From IMG/VR virus record IMGVR_UViG_3300042564_001487, positions 1 to 35,009 of that record: 35,009 nt of DNA. One strand, given 5' to 3'. Numbering within the stretch: the first letter of the stretch is position 1; each line of letters opens with the position of its first letter. Shown here one piece after another: positions 7,768-14,057 of the stretch. A model generated the notes under the pieces. That model had not been told where the DNA came from. It saw nothing but the letters and a program-made list of their open reading frames with translations, and ran no database searches. Origin of the DNA: a virus. The position numbers and the translations under genes are program-made.

Positions 7768-7960
7768 TTAACGTTCCTTTCACTGTGAATTCCAACTGAA
7801 GCATACACCGGGTACCAGCCGGTTTTGACCCGTTGCCGGGTCTTGGACAGTGTCTCAACCTCGTGGGCATTACATCTACCTGCCACGGCTATGTCGGGCC
7901 CGGGCGTTCAATCACCCCGCTCATGCCATTAGATCGCCACCTATCTCCTTGCCCATGCAC
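7768..7960 (-). ncRNA. Structured GC-rich leader RNA, possible ncRNA or cis-regulator
   Basis: About 190 nt between a strong promoter and the first gene hold no convincing ORF but several hairpins. These are a 6-bp stem with a GCAA tetraloop (7827-7842), an ACCGG/CCGGT stem (7807-7823), a GTGG/CCAC stem (7863-7886) and a CGGG/CCCG stem (7901-7919). The stretch is much more GC-rich than other intergenic DNA here. A GNRA tetraloop and ordered hairpins suggest a folded RNA: an untranslated regulator of the clpX operon or a separate small RNA. I do not match it to a known riboswitch or tRNA. The 3' limit is unknown; it may end before 7790. Confidence 0.5.
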
Positions 7961-7991
7961 ACTTGCATTATACACAAGGAGTGGTGGCGAT
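7933..7991. repeat. Long interrupted palindrome spanning the 7967-7996 promoter
   Basis: Three nested pairs of arms share a centre near 7962: ATCGCCACC/GGTGGCGAT (7933-7941 and 7983-7991), TCCTTG/CAAGGA (7946-7951 and 7975-7980) and TGCA/TGCA (7956-7959 and 7964-7967). The -10 box lies between the arms and the outer right arm touches the -35 box. Because the predicted start point is inside it, transcripts from this promoter carry only one half. It is therefore either a DNA-level operator or a hairpin formed only in read-through RNA. Confidence 0.7.
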
Positions 7992-7996
7992 GTCAA
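7967..7996 (-). promoter_or_regulatory. Strong sigma70 promoter (TTGACA-18-TATAAT)
   Basis: On the minus strand both hexamers match consensus exactly: TTGACA at 7991-7996 and TATAAT at 7967-7972, with an 18-bp spacer. It begins directly after the stop codon of the preceding acidic gene. It would be recognised by unmodified host RNA polymerase and reads the leader RNA, then the 105-aa gene, the membrane protein, clpX and bS21. Confidence 0.85.
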
Positions 7997-7997
7997 C

Positions 7998-8381
7998 TTA
8001 TTGTTGTTCTAAATCTAGTGGACCATGGAACCAAGTTTCTGTGTCGTCGTTTGACCAACCTTCTTCTTCCCAGGCACTATATGAATCTTCATCCCAGAGT
8101 TCGTCCATACGCTCTTGTTCTTCTTCGCTCATGTCGTCCGGATATTCAACATCACAGTAATGTCCATCATCCAAGTTGTCAAGTTCGAAGTCATAATCAG
8201 TAGCAAATACTTCAAGGCCATCCGGATTCTCTAAATCAATATCAGGCCGTTCATCACTTTCGCAATAGACTGTGCCCCAACGAAAACCAGTAGTGCGTTT
8301 GATTATTTTTCCGTCTTTGTACCAAAATTCAATTTCTTCAACGTTTTTCTTTTCAGCAGTTGTTAATACCCATGTTGCCAT
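7998..8381 (-). CDS. Strongly acidic hypothetical phage protein (127 aa)
   Basis: Function unknown. The 127-aa product starts MATWVLTTAEKK and is acidic throughout its second half (runs of D and E between about 55 and 125, with several Trp and Tyr). It has no membrane segment. Such charge could mean DNA mimicry or protein binding, but nothing proves this. The frame is open 30 nt further upstream. The ATG at 8381 is chosen because GAGGAG lies 8 nt before it, inside the end of the upstream gene. It is the last gene of the long 13765-7998 operon. Confidence 0.75.
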   Translation of the reverse strand: MATWVLTTAEKKNVEEIEFWYKDGKIIKRTTGFRWGTVYCESDERPDIDLENPDGLEVFATDYDFELDNLDDGHYCDVEYPDDMSEEEQERMDELWDEDSYSAWEEEGWSNDDTETWFHGPLDLEQQ

Positions 8382-8382
8382 A

Positions 8383-9351
8383 TTAGTTCTCCTCTTTCGA
8401 CAGTTCGTCAAATTCTACAACAAGTTTATCAAAGTCTTCTCGAATTTCTAGTTCTTCAGGATCAAAAGAGATGCCTTGCCATTCTTTGATTTTGAGTTCT
8501 TCAGTGTCGCTAACGTCCTCTTGCCAGGAACTAATCCAACGTGTACCGGTCCACTTGGCATGATGTGTATAACCACTTTTGCCTGGTACTCTGATCATGT
8601 ACACGCCTTCACGCACAGGCTTGATCTTCTTGGGAAACCATTCAGTCATTGGATATTCAATATCATCCATGGTGCAATATTTTTGCCAGGTGTTGGAATC
8701 CTTAACCAGGTAGAAACCAAAATCACTACTTTTGCCGTTGGTGTCACCTCCCCAGTTGTCGATCTGTTCGCCATCATATTTGACGTTGGTGATAATGTCG
8801 TTGCCGTCAATCTCGTCATAGCCCATTTCAAGTTTGGCAACGTCAAATGGTTGGGTTAGTGGAAGTTCACCTTCAAAGAAAGTGCCCTTCTCGTTGCTGA
8901 TGCCAAAGAACACTACTGTGCCCACCGGCTTCATACCAATCCAGTATTCCTCGCCACCGCCCCATTCGGGTTCAGGTGGATCACCATCTGCACCCATGCC
9001 TGAGATGTCTTCCAGTCTCTTTTCGTAAACAATTTGATCTTGTTCGTCCATGATTTGAATTGTGCCAGCATTGCGGTCAACCCCGTGTTCATGGCAAATG
9101 TCATCACAGTCATAGTAACTGCCTGGTGAGAACGGCCACATTTCTTCGGGAATGTTGTTTTCCTCTGCATAGTCCGAGTCCCAAGCAAAGTCACTTAGGC
9201 TCAGTCTACGATAGCGAAAGTAATCATAGATCTTGCGATCCACTGTGCCCATGATGTACTCACCACCATAGCCCCACAATTGAATCTTGTAGGTGCGTGG
9301 TGTAAACTTGAGTACTTCAATCAATTTGTTTTGTTCGTCAATTGTGGCCAT
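8383..9351 (-). CDS. Acidic hypothetical phage protein (322 aa)
   Basis: I do not recognise a domain. The 322-aa protein is acidic and rich in Trp, Tyr and Gly, with a Gly/Pro-rich linker around 121-136 separating an N-terminal part (1-115) from a C-terminal part. The N-terminal part has a cluster of Cys, His and Asp (about 75-92) that might bind a metal. The start ATG at 9351 follows a GAGGAC ribosome-binding site located in the end of the 36-aa ORF. Only 1 nt separates its stop from the next start, so it is part of a coupled operon. Confidence 0.78.
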   Translation of the reverse strand: MATIDEQNKLIEVLKFTPRTYKIQLWGYGGEYIMGTVDRKIYDYFRYRRLSLSDFAWDSDYAEENNIPEEMWPFSPGSYYDCDDICHEHGVDRNAGTIQIMDEQDQIVYEKRLEDISGMGADGDPPEPEWGGGEEYWIGMKPVGTVVFFGISNEKGTFFEGELPLTQPFDVAKLEMGYDEIDGNDIITNVKYDGEQIDNWGGDTNGKSSDFGFYLVKDSNTWQKYCTMDDIEYPMTEWFPKKIKPVREGVYMIRVPGKSGYTHHAKWTGTRWISSWQEDVSDTEELKIKEWQGISFDPEELEIREDFDKLVVEFDELSKEEN

Positions 9352-9352
9352 G

Positions 9353-9463
9353 CTAGTCCTCTACTAAAAAATAACCCGAAACTGGGTAGTGTTCTTGCAA
9401 CCATTCCAACAGGCCTGGCTCCCAGGGCAATTGTATTTCAAGATTCCTGGATGAGATGTACAT
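9353..9463 (-). CDS. Small ORF (36 aa) between BI-1 gene and 322-aa gene
   Basis: This ORF encodes 36 residues, starting MYISSRNLEIQLPWEPG and ending FLVED. Its ATG overlaps the stop of the upstream BI-1 gene by one base (TAATG). The end of its own sequence carries the ribosome-binding site for the next gene. It fills the only gap between two coupled genes, which is the usual pattern of real small phage genes. No function can be assigned. Confidence 0.55.
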   Translation of the reverse strand: MYISSRNLEIQLPWEPGLLEWLQEHYPVSGYFLVED

Positions 9464-10158
9464 TAGTCGTCTTTGTTGTTCATAATTCCAAACAACTGGA
9501 GCAAGTGAATAAAGATATTGATAAAGTCCAGGTACAAACTCAGTGCTCCAGACACTTCATCACCATAGGTGCTATCTTCACGTGATACTCTTTCACGAAT
9601 GGTTTGAGTGTCGTAGGCCGTGAGTGCCAAAAACACCAAGATTGCAATTGCGGAGATCACCATCTGCATCACGGTGCTGCCAATAAAGATATTAACTATA
9701 CTGGCAATGCAGATGGCGATCAAAGCGACAAAGGCATACTTGCCTACTGAATCAAGACTTTGTTTGGTAAAATAACCATACCCACTCATGGTGCCAAAAA
9801 GCACAGCCGCACCCATGAAGGCAGTAAAGATCGATCCCATGGTGTAGATCACAAAGATCATTGCAAAGCTCAGACCCATCAAGGCCGCAAAGCCGTGTAG
9901 AGCCGCCATGGCCACCGGAGGTGTTGGGTTACTGGCCAGTACAGGTGCAACCACAAACACTGCCGCAAGTGGTGCAAAGATCACTACCCACTTCATGATG
10001 CCGGTAAAGAAAAACTCAACCAGTTCTGGGTTCATGCCCACAAACATGCTCACAAGCATGCTGGTTAGCACAGCCAGCGCCATATGGCCATATACTCGGC
10101 CCATGGCCTGGTTTACGCCTGCGGCGTCTCGATAACTGTCAACTGTTGTTGCATACAT
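9463..10158 (-). CDS. Bax inhibitor-1 (BI-1/YccA/YbhL) family membrane protein
   Basis: A 231-aa polytopic inner-membrane protein with about seven hydrophobic helices, close to the size of bacterial BI-1 homologues. The C-terminal signature is clear: AYDTQTIRE, then GALSLYLDFINIFIHLLQLFG near residues 196-227. In E. coli the relative YccA binds and inhibits the FtsH protease, and others act as ion leak channels. The role here is inferred from that. The frame extends 10 codons further, but ATG 10158 is preferred because AAGGAG precedes it by 8 nt. The ATG overlaps the upstream stop (TAATG), so translation is coupled. Confidence 0.9.
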   Translation of the reverse strand: MYATTVDSYRDAAGVNQAMGRVYGHMALAVLTSMLVSMFVGMNPELVEFFFTGIMKWVVIFAPLAAVFVVAPVLASNPTPPVAMAALHGFAALMGLSFAMIFVIYTMGSIFTAFMGAAVLFGTMSGYGYFTKQSLDSVGKYAFVALIAICIASIVNIFIGSTVMQMVISAIAILVFLALTAYDTQTIRERVSREDSTYGDEVSGALSLYLDFINIFIHLLQLFGIMNNKDD

Positions 10159-10616
10159 TATGCATTCTCCTTCTTGGTTAATTCGCATACCAACAGGAAT
10201 TGTTCGTATGCACTTTTTACACTTTCGTGTTGCATTAATTTATCTGCTTCTGCTTGCAATGCTTTCAATCCTGCTTCGGCAATATCTCTGGCACTACTGA
10301 TTTGCAATGTGGCTAATTCACTACCAAACTCTTTGGCCAACTTTTCCCAGGCTTGCTTTTGTCCTGGGGTAATAGTGGTTTTTTGTGGTCGCAGTTCGCT
10401 GGCCTTGCGAATGGCTTCGCTCATTGCATCCTCAGCAACACGCCCAGCGGCAATCAAGGCCGCATAGTTAGGGTTGATGTTGTAGCGTTTGCTTTGTCCA
10501 CCAGGATAGCACATCACAAGATGTGCGCCTTTTGGCATGGCATCAAACATGTCATAGTCATTTTCAGCGACAGGCACGTACCTGCGACCACGTTTTTCGT
10601 AGTAGATTTTTTTCAC
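10158..10616 (-). CDS. Hypothetical phage protein (152 aa)
   Basis: Function unknown. The 152-aa protein has a basic N-terminus (YYEKRGRRYVPV), then a mainly helical, Ala/Glu/Lys-rich remainder. No membrane segment or known motif is seen. It starts with GTG at 10616, the GTG overlapping the stop of the upstream 39-aa gene (GTGA). Its own stop overlaps the BI-1 start. The tight coupling supports it being real. Confidence 0.75.
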   Translation of the reverse strand: MKKIYYEKRGRRYVPVAENDYDMFDAMPKGAHLVMCYPGGQSKRYNINPNYAALIAAGRVAEDAMSEAIRKASELRPQKTTITPGQKQAWEKLAKEFGSELATLQISSARDIAEAGLKALQAEADKLMQHESVKSAYEQFLLVCELTKKENA

Positions 10617-10732
10617 TTTTGTTCCACTTTCTTTTCAATGGGTGGTGGAAAGTGCGGCTCAATCACATAGTGTGTGGCACTCCACCAACCAAATGCTGAG
10701 ATAAAACCGTACAAAAATATCTCAAGTACCAT
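10613..10732 (-). CDS. Small membrane-like protein (39 aa)
   Basis: A 39-aa ORF with one hydrophobic, aromatic N-terminal helix (FLYGFISAFGWWSA, residues 6-19) followed by a proline-rich hinge and a basic tail (PPPIEKKVEQK). The start lies 11 nt inside the upstream gene and the stop overlaps the next gene's GTG by 4 nt. The composition fits a single-pass inner-membrane micro-protein of the kind that recurs in T4-like phages. Its function is unknown. Confidence 0.68.
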   Translation of the reverse strand: MVLEIFLYGFISAFGWWSATHYVIEPHFPPPIEKKVEQK

Positions 10733-10952
10733 CGTCTTTTATTCCTAATGTTCCTGGACTGTGATCTAGTGTTGCACTAAATTCGTCTTCATACAAGTAT
10801 GCATCTTCATCATCAATTACCACAGTCAAATCGCAATGACGCAACAGGTAATCTGTAAAGTTGTGATCAGCATCATACACCCGAAAATAATAGGTGCCGT
10901 CAAGGCTGTCGATAATGTGACCACGCAGGCCTTTTGCTGATTTTGTTGTCAT
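10722..10952 (-). CDS. Hypothetical phage protein (76 aa)
   Basis: A 76-aa acidic protein with a compact beta-rich look (YYFRVYDADHNF, LTVVIDD). No recognised domain. The ATG overlaps the stop of the preceding gene (ATGA), and its 3' end overlaps the 39-aa gene by 11 nt. Function unknown. Confidence 0.7.
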   Translation of the reverse strand: MTTKSAKGLRGHIIDSLDGTYYFRVYDADHNFTDYLLRHCDLTVVIDDEDAYLYEDEFSATLDHSPGTLGIKDDGT

Positions 10953-11176
10953 TCGTATTGTTTGATCACTAGGTTCAATGCTTCGATTATGCGGATGTTG
11001 TTGCCAACGTCTTCAGGATGCAACCAATAGCCGTTGGGATTGTCTTCAGTTTTGGGATTCTTTTTCCAGTCACTGAGCTCTTTCTTGAGATAGCCACGGA
11101 ACTCTTTCAAGTTAAGCAAAGTAATGCGATCAGCGGCGTCGCCGTCCAGGGTGATGGGTCCAACTCGTTTACTCAT
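10949..11176 (-). CDS. Hypothetical phage protein (75 aa)
   Basis: A 75-aa protein with a likely helical core (LKEFRGYLKKELSDWKK) and a second helix at the C-terminus. It overlaps its upstream neighbour by 8 nt and its downstream neighbour by 4 nt. No function is apparent. Confidence 0.7.
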   Translation of the reverse strand: MSKRVGPITLDGDAADRITLLNLKEFRGYLKKELSDWKKNPKTEDNPNGYWLHPEDVGNNIRIIEALNLVIKQYE

Positions 11177-11588
11177 TGTGTGCTTTCAGTGGGGTGCCTC
11201 GAAGGCCAGATACCAGTTGGAATTTGTTCCAAGCGTCTTTTACAGTGGGCGAGTTTTCTAGGTCGCTGTCTGATACCACAGTTTCTAACCAGTAGTACGG
11301 CAGGCGTCGGGGGTGAGCACCGAACTTGCGGGGCTGGTGGAACTTGCCTTGATTCCATAATTCAATACTGACATCACGGAAATCTTGTTCCGTGTAATCA
11401 GTATCGCCCCATTCCATATTTGTGTTTAGAAATGAGCCGCCACTATAGCCTGCCCAGATACCCGACCATTGTGCATCATCACGTGGATCAAAGTCTGTGC
11501 GAGCAACAATGACCAGAACATCATTGATGTCTACCTTGCCGTCAACAATGTCACGAACACAACGGCTGTAACTGAGTCCAATTTTCAT
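11169..11588 (-). CDS. Hypothetical phage protein (139 aa)
   Basis: A 139-aa soluble protein with no recognised motif. The N-terminal half resembles a small alpha/beta domain (KIGLSYSRCVRDIV, DVLVIVAR) and Trp/Tyr residues are frequent. The ATG overlaps the DNA ligase stop (ATGA), and AGGAAAT in the ligase end acts as ribosome-binding site. Position in the ligase operon suggests an early or DNA-metabolism role, without direct proof. Confidence 0.72.
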   Translation of the reverse strand: MKIGLSYSRCVRDIVDGKVDINDVLVIVARTDFDPRDDAQWSGIWAGYSGGSFLNTNMEWGDTDYTEQDFRDVSIELWNQGKFHQPRKFGAHPRRLPYYWLETVVSDSDLENSPTVKDAWNKFQLVSGLRGTPLKAHNE

Positions 11589-12958
11589 AATTTATTTCCT
11601 GCATCAAAATCACGGAAGCGCAAAAAGCGCGGAAATCTCAGGGAGTATGTTCCGTCTTGGTTTTGTGTGACTGCGTCCGCTTGGACTTCAACCAAGTGAC
11701 CAAGCAAGTTATCCCTTGCGGCCCAATACTCATCACGAAGAGCATCACTAAAGCCGCTACCAACATTAACGCGAATTCTACGGTCATTGTCTTCTCCTTC
11801 ACAAATTATAGCACCAAGTCGATTTTCATTGCGACCTGTTCCTTGCTCAAAACCCACAATATTGAGATCAACACTAATTGTAGGCTTCCATTTCATCCAA
11901 AAGTCTGAACGTTTGCACTCATAAGGTGCATCCATGCTCTTGATCATAATGCCTTCGAAACCTTCTGCCACTGATGCTTCAGCGAACCGTTGCATGATAT
12001 CATGACCTTCGGCTGTGTCCAAGTTCACTTCTAGCCCATTCATAATACGCAGGCAGGGTGTTTCAAGCAGACGCTCCTTGGCACTATCAATCCATTCAAT
12101 GCGTTTGTACTGTTGTATGTTACAATGCCCTTCTTGGAAACTATCCAACGGAATGATATCAAAAATGTGATAAACCATACCATCAGTTCGGGCATCACTT
12201 TTGCGGTGTGCTTGTTTCATCAGCTTCTGGAAGCTCTCGCCCACAATCTCGCCATCTAGTACAAAACGCCCACCGGTACCACGACCATATTGGAAGTGTT
12301 TGCGAGCATCTTCTACAGCATCTGCAATCTGCGGAAAGTTTTCAAACTCTTTGCCATTACGGCTGAACAAGGTAACATTACTGCCATCAACCACTGCCAA
12401 CACACGCACACCATCCAGCTTGACTTCCAGACGTTTGATGCCTTTTAGTTTCTTGGGTTGGTCTGTGGAGTCTTGTGCCAGCTGGCAAGTAAACACAGGA
12501 ATCTTGTATTCGGTCTTGCCCAGCACTTTGTTCAAGGTCTTTTCTGAGATTCCGCATCGTAGATCTTTAATCATCACACGCCGAGCCAAGTTGTTCCACT
12601 CATCTGAGTCAAACTCTTGGCTAAGAGATTCAACACTGTCACGGGCACGATTGCCTGTGATGTATCGTGTGCGCAGGGCTTCCAACAAGGCCCAAAATTT
12701 TGTCCAAGGGTTAGGCCTACCAGTCAGGCCCTCAGTCTCAGGCACCTGACGGATGTTAAATGTGTAGAAAGGATTGTAAGCCTGGTAGCAATTAAAGAGG
12801 AAACATTGTGCATCGGCACTGCCCAGTTTGGCGGCCATCAATGCTTTTTCAATTGTTTTTTCTTTGTGTATGCGACTGTCCGAACTTTCTAGATCACGGA
12901 TCCAACCTGCCGCCACTATGCTGTCAAACCTTTCGTTTGAGAAGTCAGTTTCATTCAT
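11585..12958 (-). CDS. ATP-dependent DNA ligase (T4 gp30-like)
   Basis: Seals nicks in DNA through a covalent lysine-AMP intermediate, needed for phage replication and recombination. The nucleotidyltransferase motif I is EVKLDG with K180 as the adenylated lysine. Motif III is VLDGEIVG (about 233-240), motif IV FEGIMIKS (about 338-345) and motif V WMKWKP (about 361-366). An OB domain follows. The first 170 residues match the helical N-terminal domain of T4-type ligases. At 457 aa it is close to the 487 aa of T4 gp30. A TAAATA motif directly touches the ATG but is probably chance. Confidence 0.93.
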   Translation of the reverse strand: MNETDFSNERFDSIVAAGWIRDLESSDSRIHKEKTIEKALMAAKLGSADAQCFLFNCYQAYNPFYTFNIRQVPETEGLTGRPNPWTKFWALLEALRTRYITGNRARDSVESLSQEFDSDEWNNLARRVMIKDLRCGISEKTLNKVLGKTEYKIPVFTCQLAQDSTDQPKKLKGIKRLEVKLDGVRVLAVVDGSNVTLFSRNGKEFENFPQIADAVEDARKHFQYGRGTGGRFVLDGEIVGESFQKLMKQAHRKSDARTDGMVYHIFDIIPLDSFQEGHCNIQQYKRIEWIDSAKERLLETPCLRIMNGLEVNLDTAEGHDIMQRFAEASVAEGFEGIMIKSMDAPYECKRSDFWMKWKPTISVDLNIVGFEQGTGRNENRLGAIICEGEDNDRRIRVNVGSGFSDALRDEYWAARDNLLGHLVEVQADAVTQNQDGTYSLRFPRFLRFRDFDAGNKL

Positions 12959-12969
12959 TATTTACAGCC

Positions 12970-13326
12970 TTACCATGAGGAGTTATAAAACACTTTTAAA
13001 CCCAAGAACAATTCTGCTCGGGCCTTCTTGATGAACTCAAGATCTTGTGCTTTGTAGTAGTCGTCTGCAAAATCACCAAAGAAGAAACCTCGTGTGGGAG
13101 GCAGTTGATTGTGCGTTATTGCATGTTCCAGTTTGTCTAGATCCTCCCAAGTAAGTTCTAGTTCAACGCCGTTGAATGTACTGTACTCTACATTTTTAGA
13201 TTCAGCAAGTTGTTCCATCCAACCATGTAGGTTAGGATGTTTACGCCAGTAGGCAAGTTCACGTTGACCAGTTTCGTAGTCTGCATTGGCCTTGGCGGCG
13301 GTGTATGCATACATGTCGAGACCCAT
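12970..13326 (-). CDS. Hypothetical phage protein of the MGLDMYAY type (118 aa)
   Basis: A 118-aa protein beginning MGLDMYAYTA, with a YWRKHPNLHGWM block at 26-37. I recall the same N-terminal style in many uncharacterised phage and bacterial proteins. No enzymatic motif is clear. The ribosome-binding site (AAGGAG) lies inside the end of the 52-aa gene upstream, and the start overlaps that gene's stop by one base (TAATG). It lies 12 nt before the ligase gene. Function unknown. Confidence 0.78.
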   Translation of the reverse strand: MGLDMYAYTAAKANADYETGQRELAYWRKHPNLHGWMEQLAESKNVEYSTFNGVELELTWEDLDKLEHAITHNQLPPTRGFFFGDFADDYYKAQDLEFIKKARAELFLGLKVFYNSSW

Positions 13327-13484
13327 TATTTTGCTCCTTGTTGATGACGGTATTCACGCTTGAGCCAATATTTGTATTTGTTGAAGTATTCTTTCAACTC
13401 ATACTTGGGTGGCAACATACCCAGTGATTGTAGTTCGTCGAGGTGGTCATACCACATCTCTCGCAACCATGCACGGAATGTCAT
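13326..13484 (-). CDS. Small hypothetical protein (52 aa)
   Basis: A 52-aa ORF starting MTFRAWLREMWYDHLDEL and containing YFNKYKYWLKREYRHQ, so basic and aromatic in its second half. It overlaps the upstream stop (ATGA) and the downstream start (TAATG), exactly filling the gap between two genes. That arrangement and its composition make it very likely real. No function known. Confidence 0.75.
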   Translation of the reverse strand: MTFRAWLREMWYDHLDELQSLGMLPPKYELKEYFNKYKYWLKREYRHQQGAK

Positions 13485-13765
13485 GCGGCCTCCAGCATGT
13501 TGGCTGGTACATTGAACAAGCCTGCATTGGTCTTGACAAGAATAAATTTGATTTTGACTTTGTTAACTGTGCCAACATAAGTCAGGCCATTGCGATTGCT
13601 GGTGAACTTCACAGAGTCGCCTGGCTGGAATGCTCGTTTGTTTTGCTTGGCCAGGCTGGCCCGTGCAAACTTCACTGCCGAAATTACAGATTCCAGTTCT
13701 ACATTAGAAAGATTACCAAACATGATAGCAGAATTGATTTGCTGAATAGTGCTGAGTTTTTCCAT
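13481..13765 (-). CDS. Hypothetical phage protein (94 aa), first gene of a long operon
   Basis: A 94-aa protein with a helical N-terminal half (QQINSAIMFGNLSNVELESV) and a basic beta-rich C-terminal half (about 45-90) that resembles a small SH3/KOW-like barrel (PGDSVKFTSNRNG). That suggests RNA or ribosome contact, but this is inference. The ribosome-binding site is ACAGGAGA, 7 nt from the ATG. A sigma70 promoter at 13796-13824 lies just upstream, making this the first gene of the run down to 7998. Confidence 0.75.
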   Translation of the reverse strand: MEKLSTIQQINSAIMFGNLSNVELESVISAVKFARASLAKQNKRAFQPGDSVKFTSNRNGLTYVGTVNKVKIKFILVKTNAGLFNVPANMLEAA

Positions 13766-13795
13766 CTTGGTCTCCTGTTAAGTTTCTGTACAAGT

Positions 13796-13824
13796 ATTAT
13801 AACAAATTGGGAATATTCGGTCAA
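13796..13824 (-). promoter_or_regulatory. Sigma70 promoter (TTGACC-17-TATAAT) for the ligase/BI-1 operon
   Basis: Minus-strand TTGACC (13819-13824) and a perfect TATAAT (13796-13801) are 17 bp apart. The -35 box overlaps the stop codon of the 33-aa peptide gene. It shares the GGTTGACCGA context with the promoter at 13953-13981. Confidence 0.8.
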
Positions 13825-13922
13825 CCACGCAACCGCTTGACCAACAACTGATTTAGAGTTGGCTTGAGTCCCAGTCGTTTGCGGAACAGTTCTCCCAGGG
13901 TTGGCTTTTTGTTTTTTGTCAT
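13821..13922 (-). CDS. Small basic peptide with internal duplication (33 aa)
   Basis: A 33-residue ORF with an AAGGAAAAG ribosome-binding site and its own sigma70 promoter. The peptide contains the same 13-14-residue unit twice: KPTLGELFRKRLG (6-18) and KPTLNQLLVKRLRG (20-33). It is strongly cationic, and each unit could form an amphipathic helix. Duplication at protein level, a good ribosome-binding site and a dedicated promoter all support a real gene despite the length. An upstream in-frame ATG would add 9 Lys-rich residues. Function unknown; a nucleic-acid, RNA-polymerase or membrane-binding peptide is possible. Confidence 0.6.
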   Translation of the reverse strand: MTKNKKPTLGELFRKRLGLKPTLNQLLVKRLRG

Positions 13923-13952
13923 CTTCTTTTCCTTTTTTGTTTTCATGTTCTA

Positions 13953-13981
13953 ATTATAGCAAAAGAGCAATTATCGGTCAA
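13953..13981 (-). promoter_or_regulatory. Sigma70 promoter (TTGACC-17-TATAAT) for the 33-aa peptide
   Basis: Minus-strand TTGACC (13976-13981) and TATAAT (13953-13958) with a 17-bp spacer. It starts directly after the porin terminator and precedes the 33-aa gene by about 30 nt. Confidence 0.8.
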
Positions 13982-13984
13982 CCA

Positions 13985-14015
13985 TAAAAAAAGCCCTACA
14001 CGCAGAAGGGCTTTT
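13985..14015 (-). terminator. Rho-independent terminator after the porin gene
   Basis: The stem AAAAGCCCT/AGGGCTTTT (13989-13997 with 14007-14015) has a 9-nt loop and is followed on the minus strand by a run of seven U residues (13985-13991). It lies 42 nt after the porin stop and closes the porin transcription unit. Confidence 0.9.
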
Positions 14016-14057
14016 GTAGTACTTGAGTATTACTTTTTGATCAGTAGTACTTTGGTA

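Noticed and set aside
7790-7960. tRNA or tmRNA gene
   Set aside because: I looked for a T-arm and an acceptor stem on both strands; a TTCAAT stretch at 7906-7911 lacks pairing arms and no cloverleaf can be drawn.
7850-8203. Plus-strand 117-aa frame over the intergenic region
   Set aside because: It crosses the structured leader and the antisense of the acidic gene; no ribosome-binding site and implausible composition.
12959-12964. TAAATA before the DNA ligase as a late promoter
   Set aside because: It directly touches the start codon, leaving no transcribed leader; probably chance.
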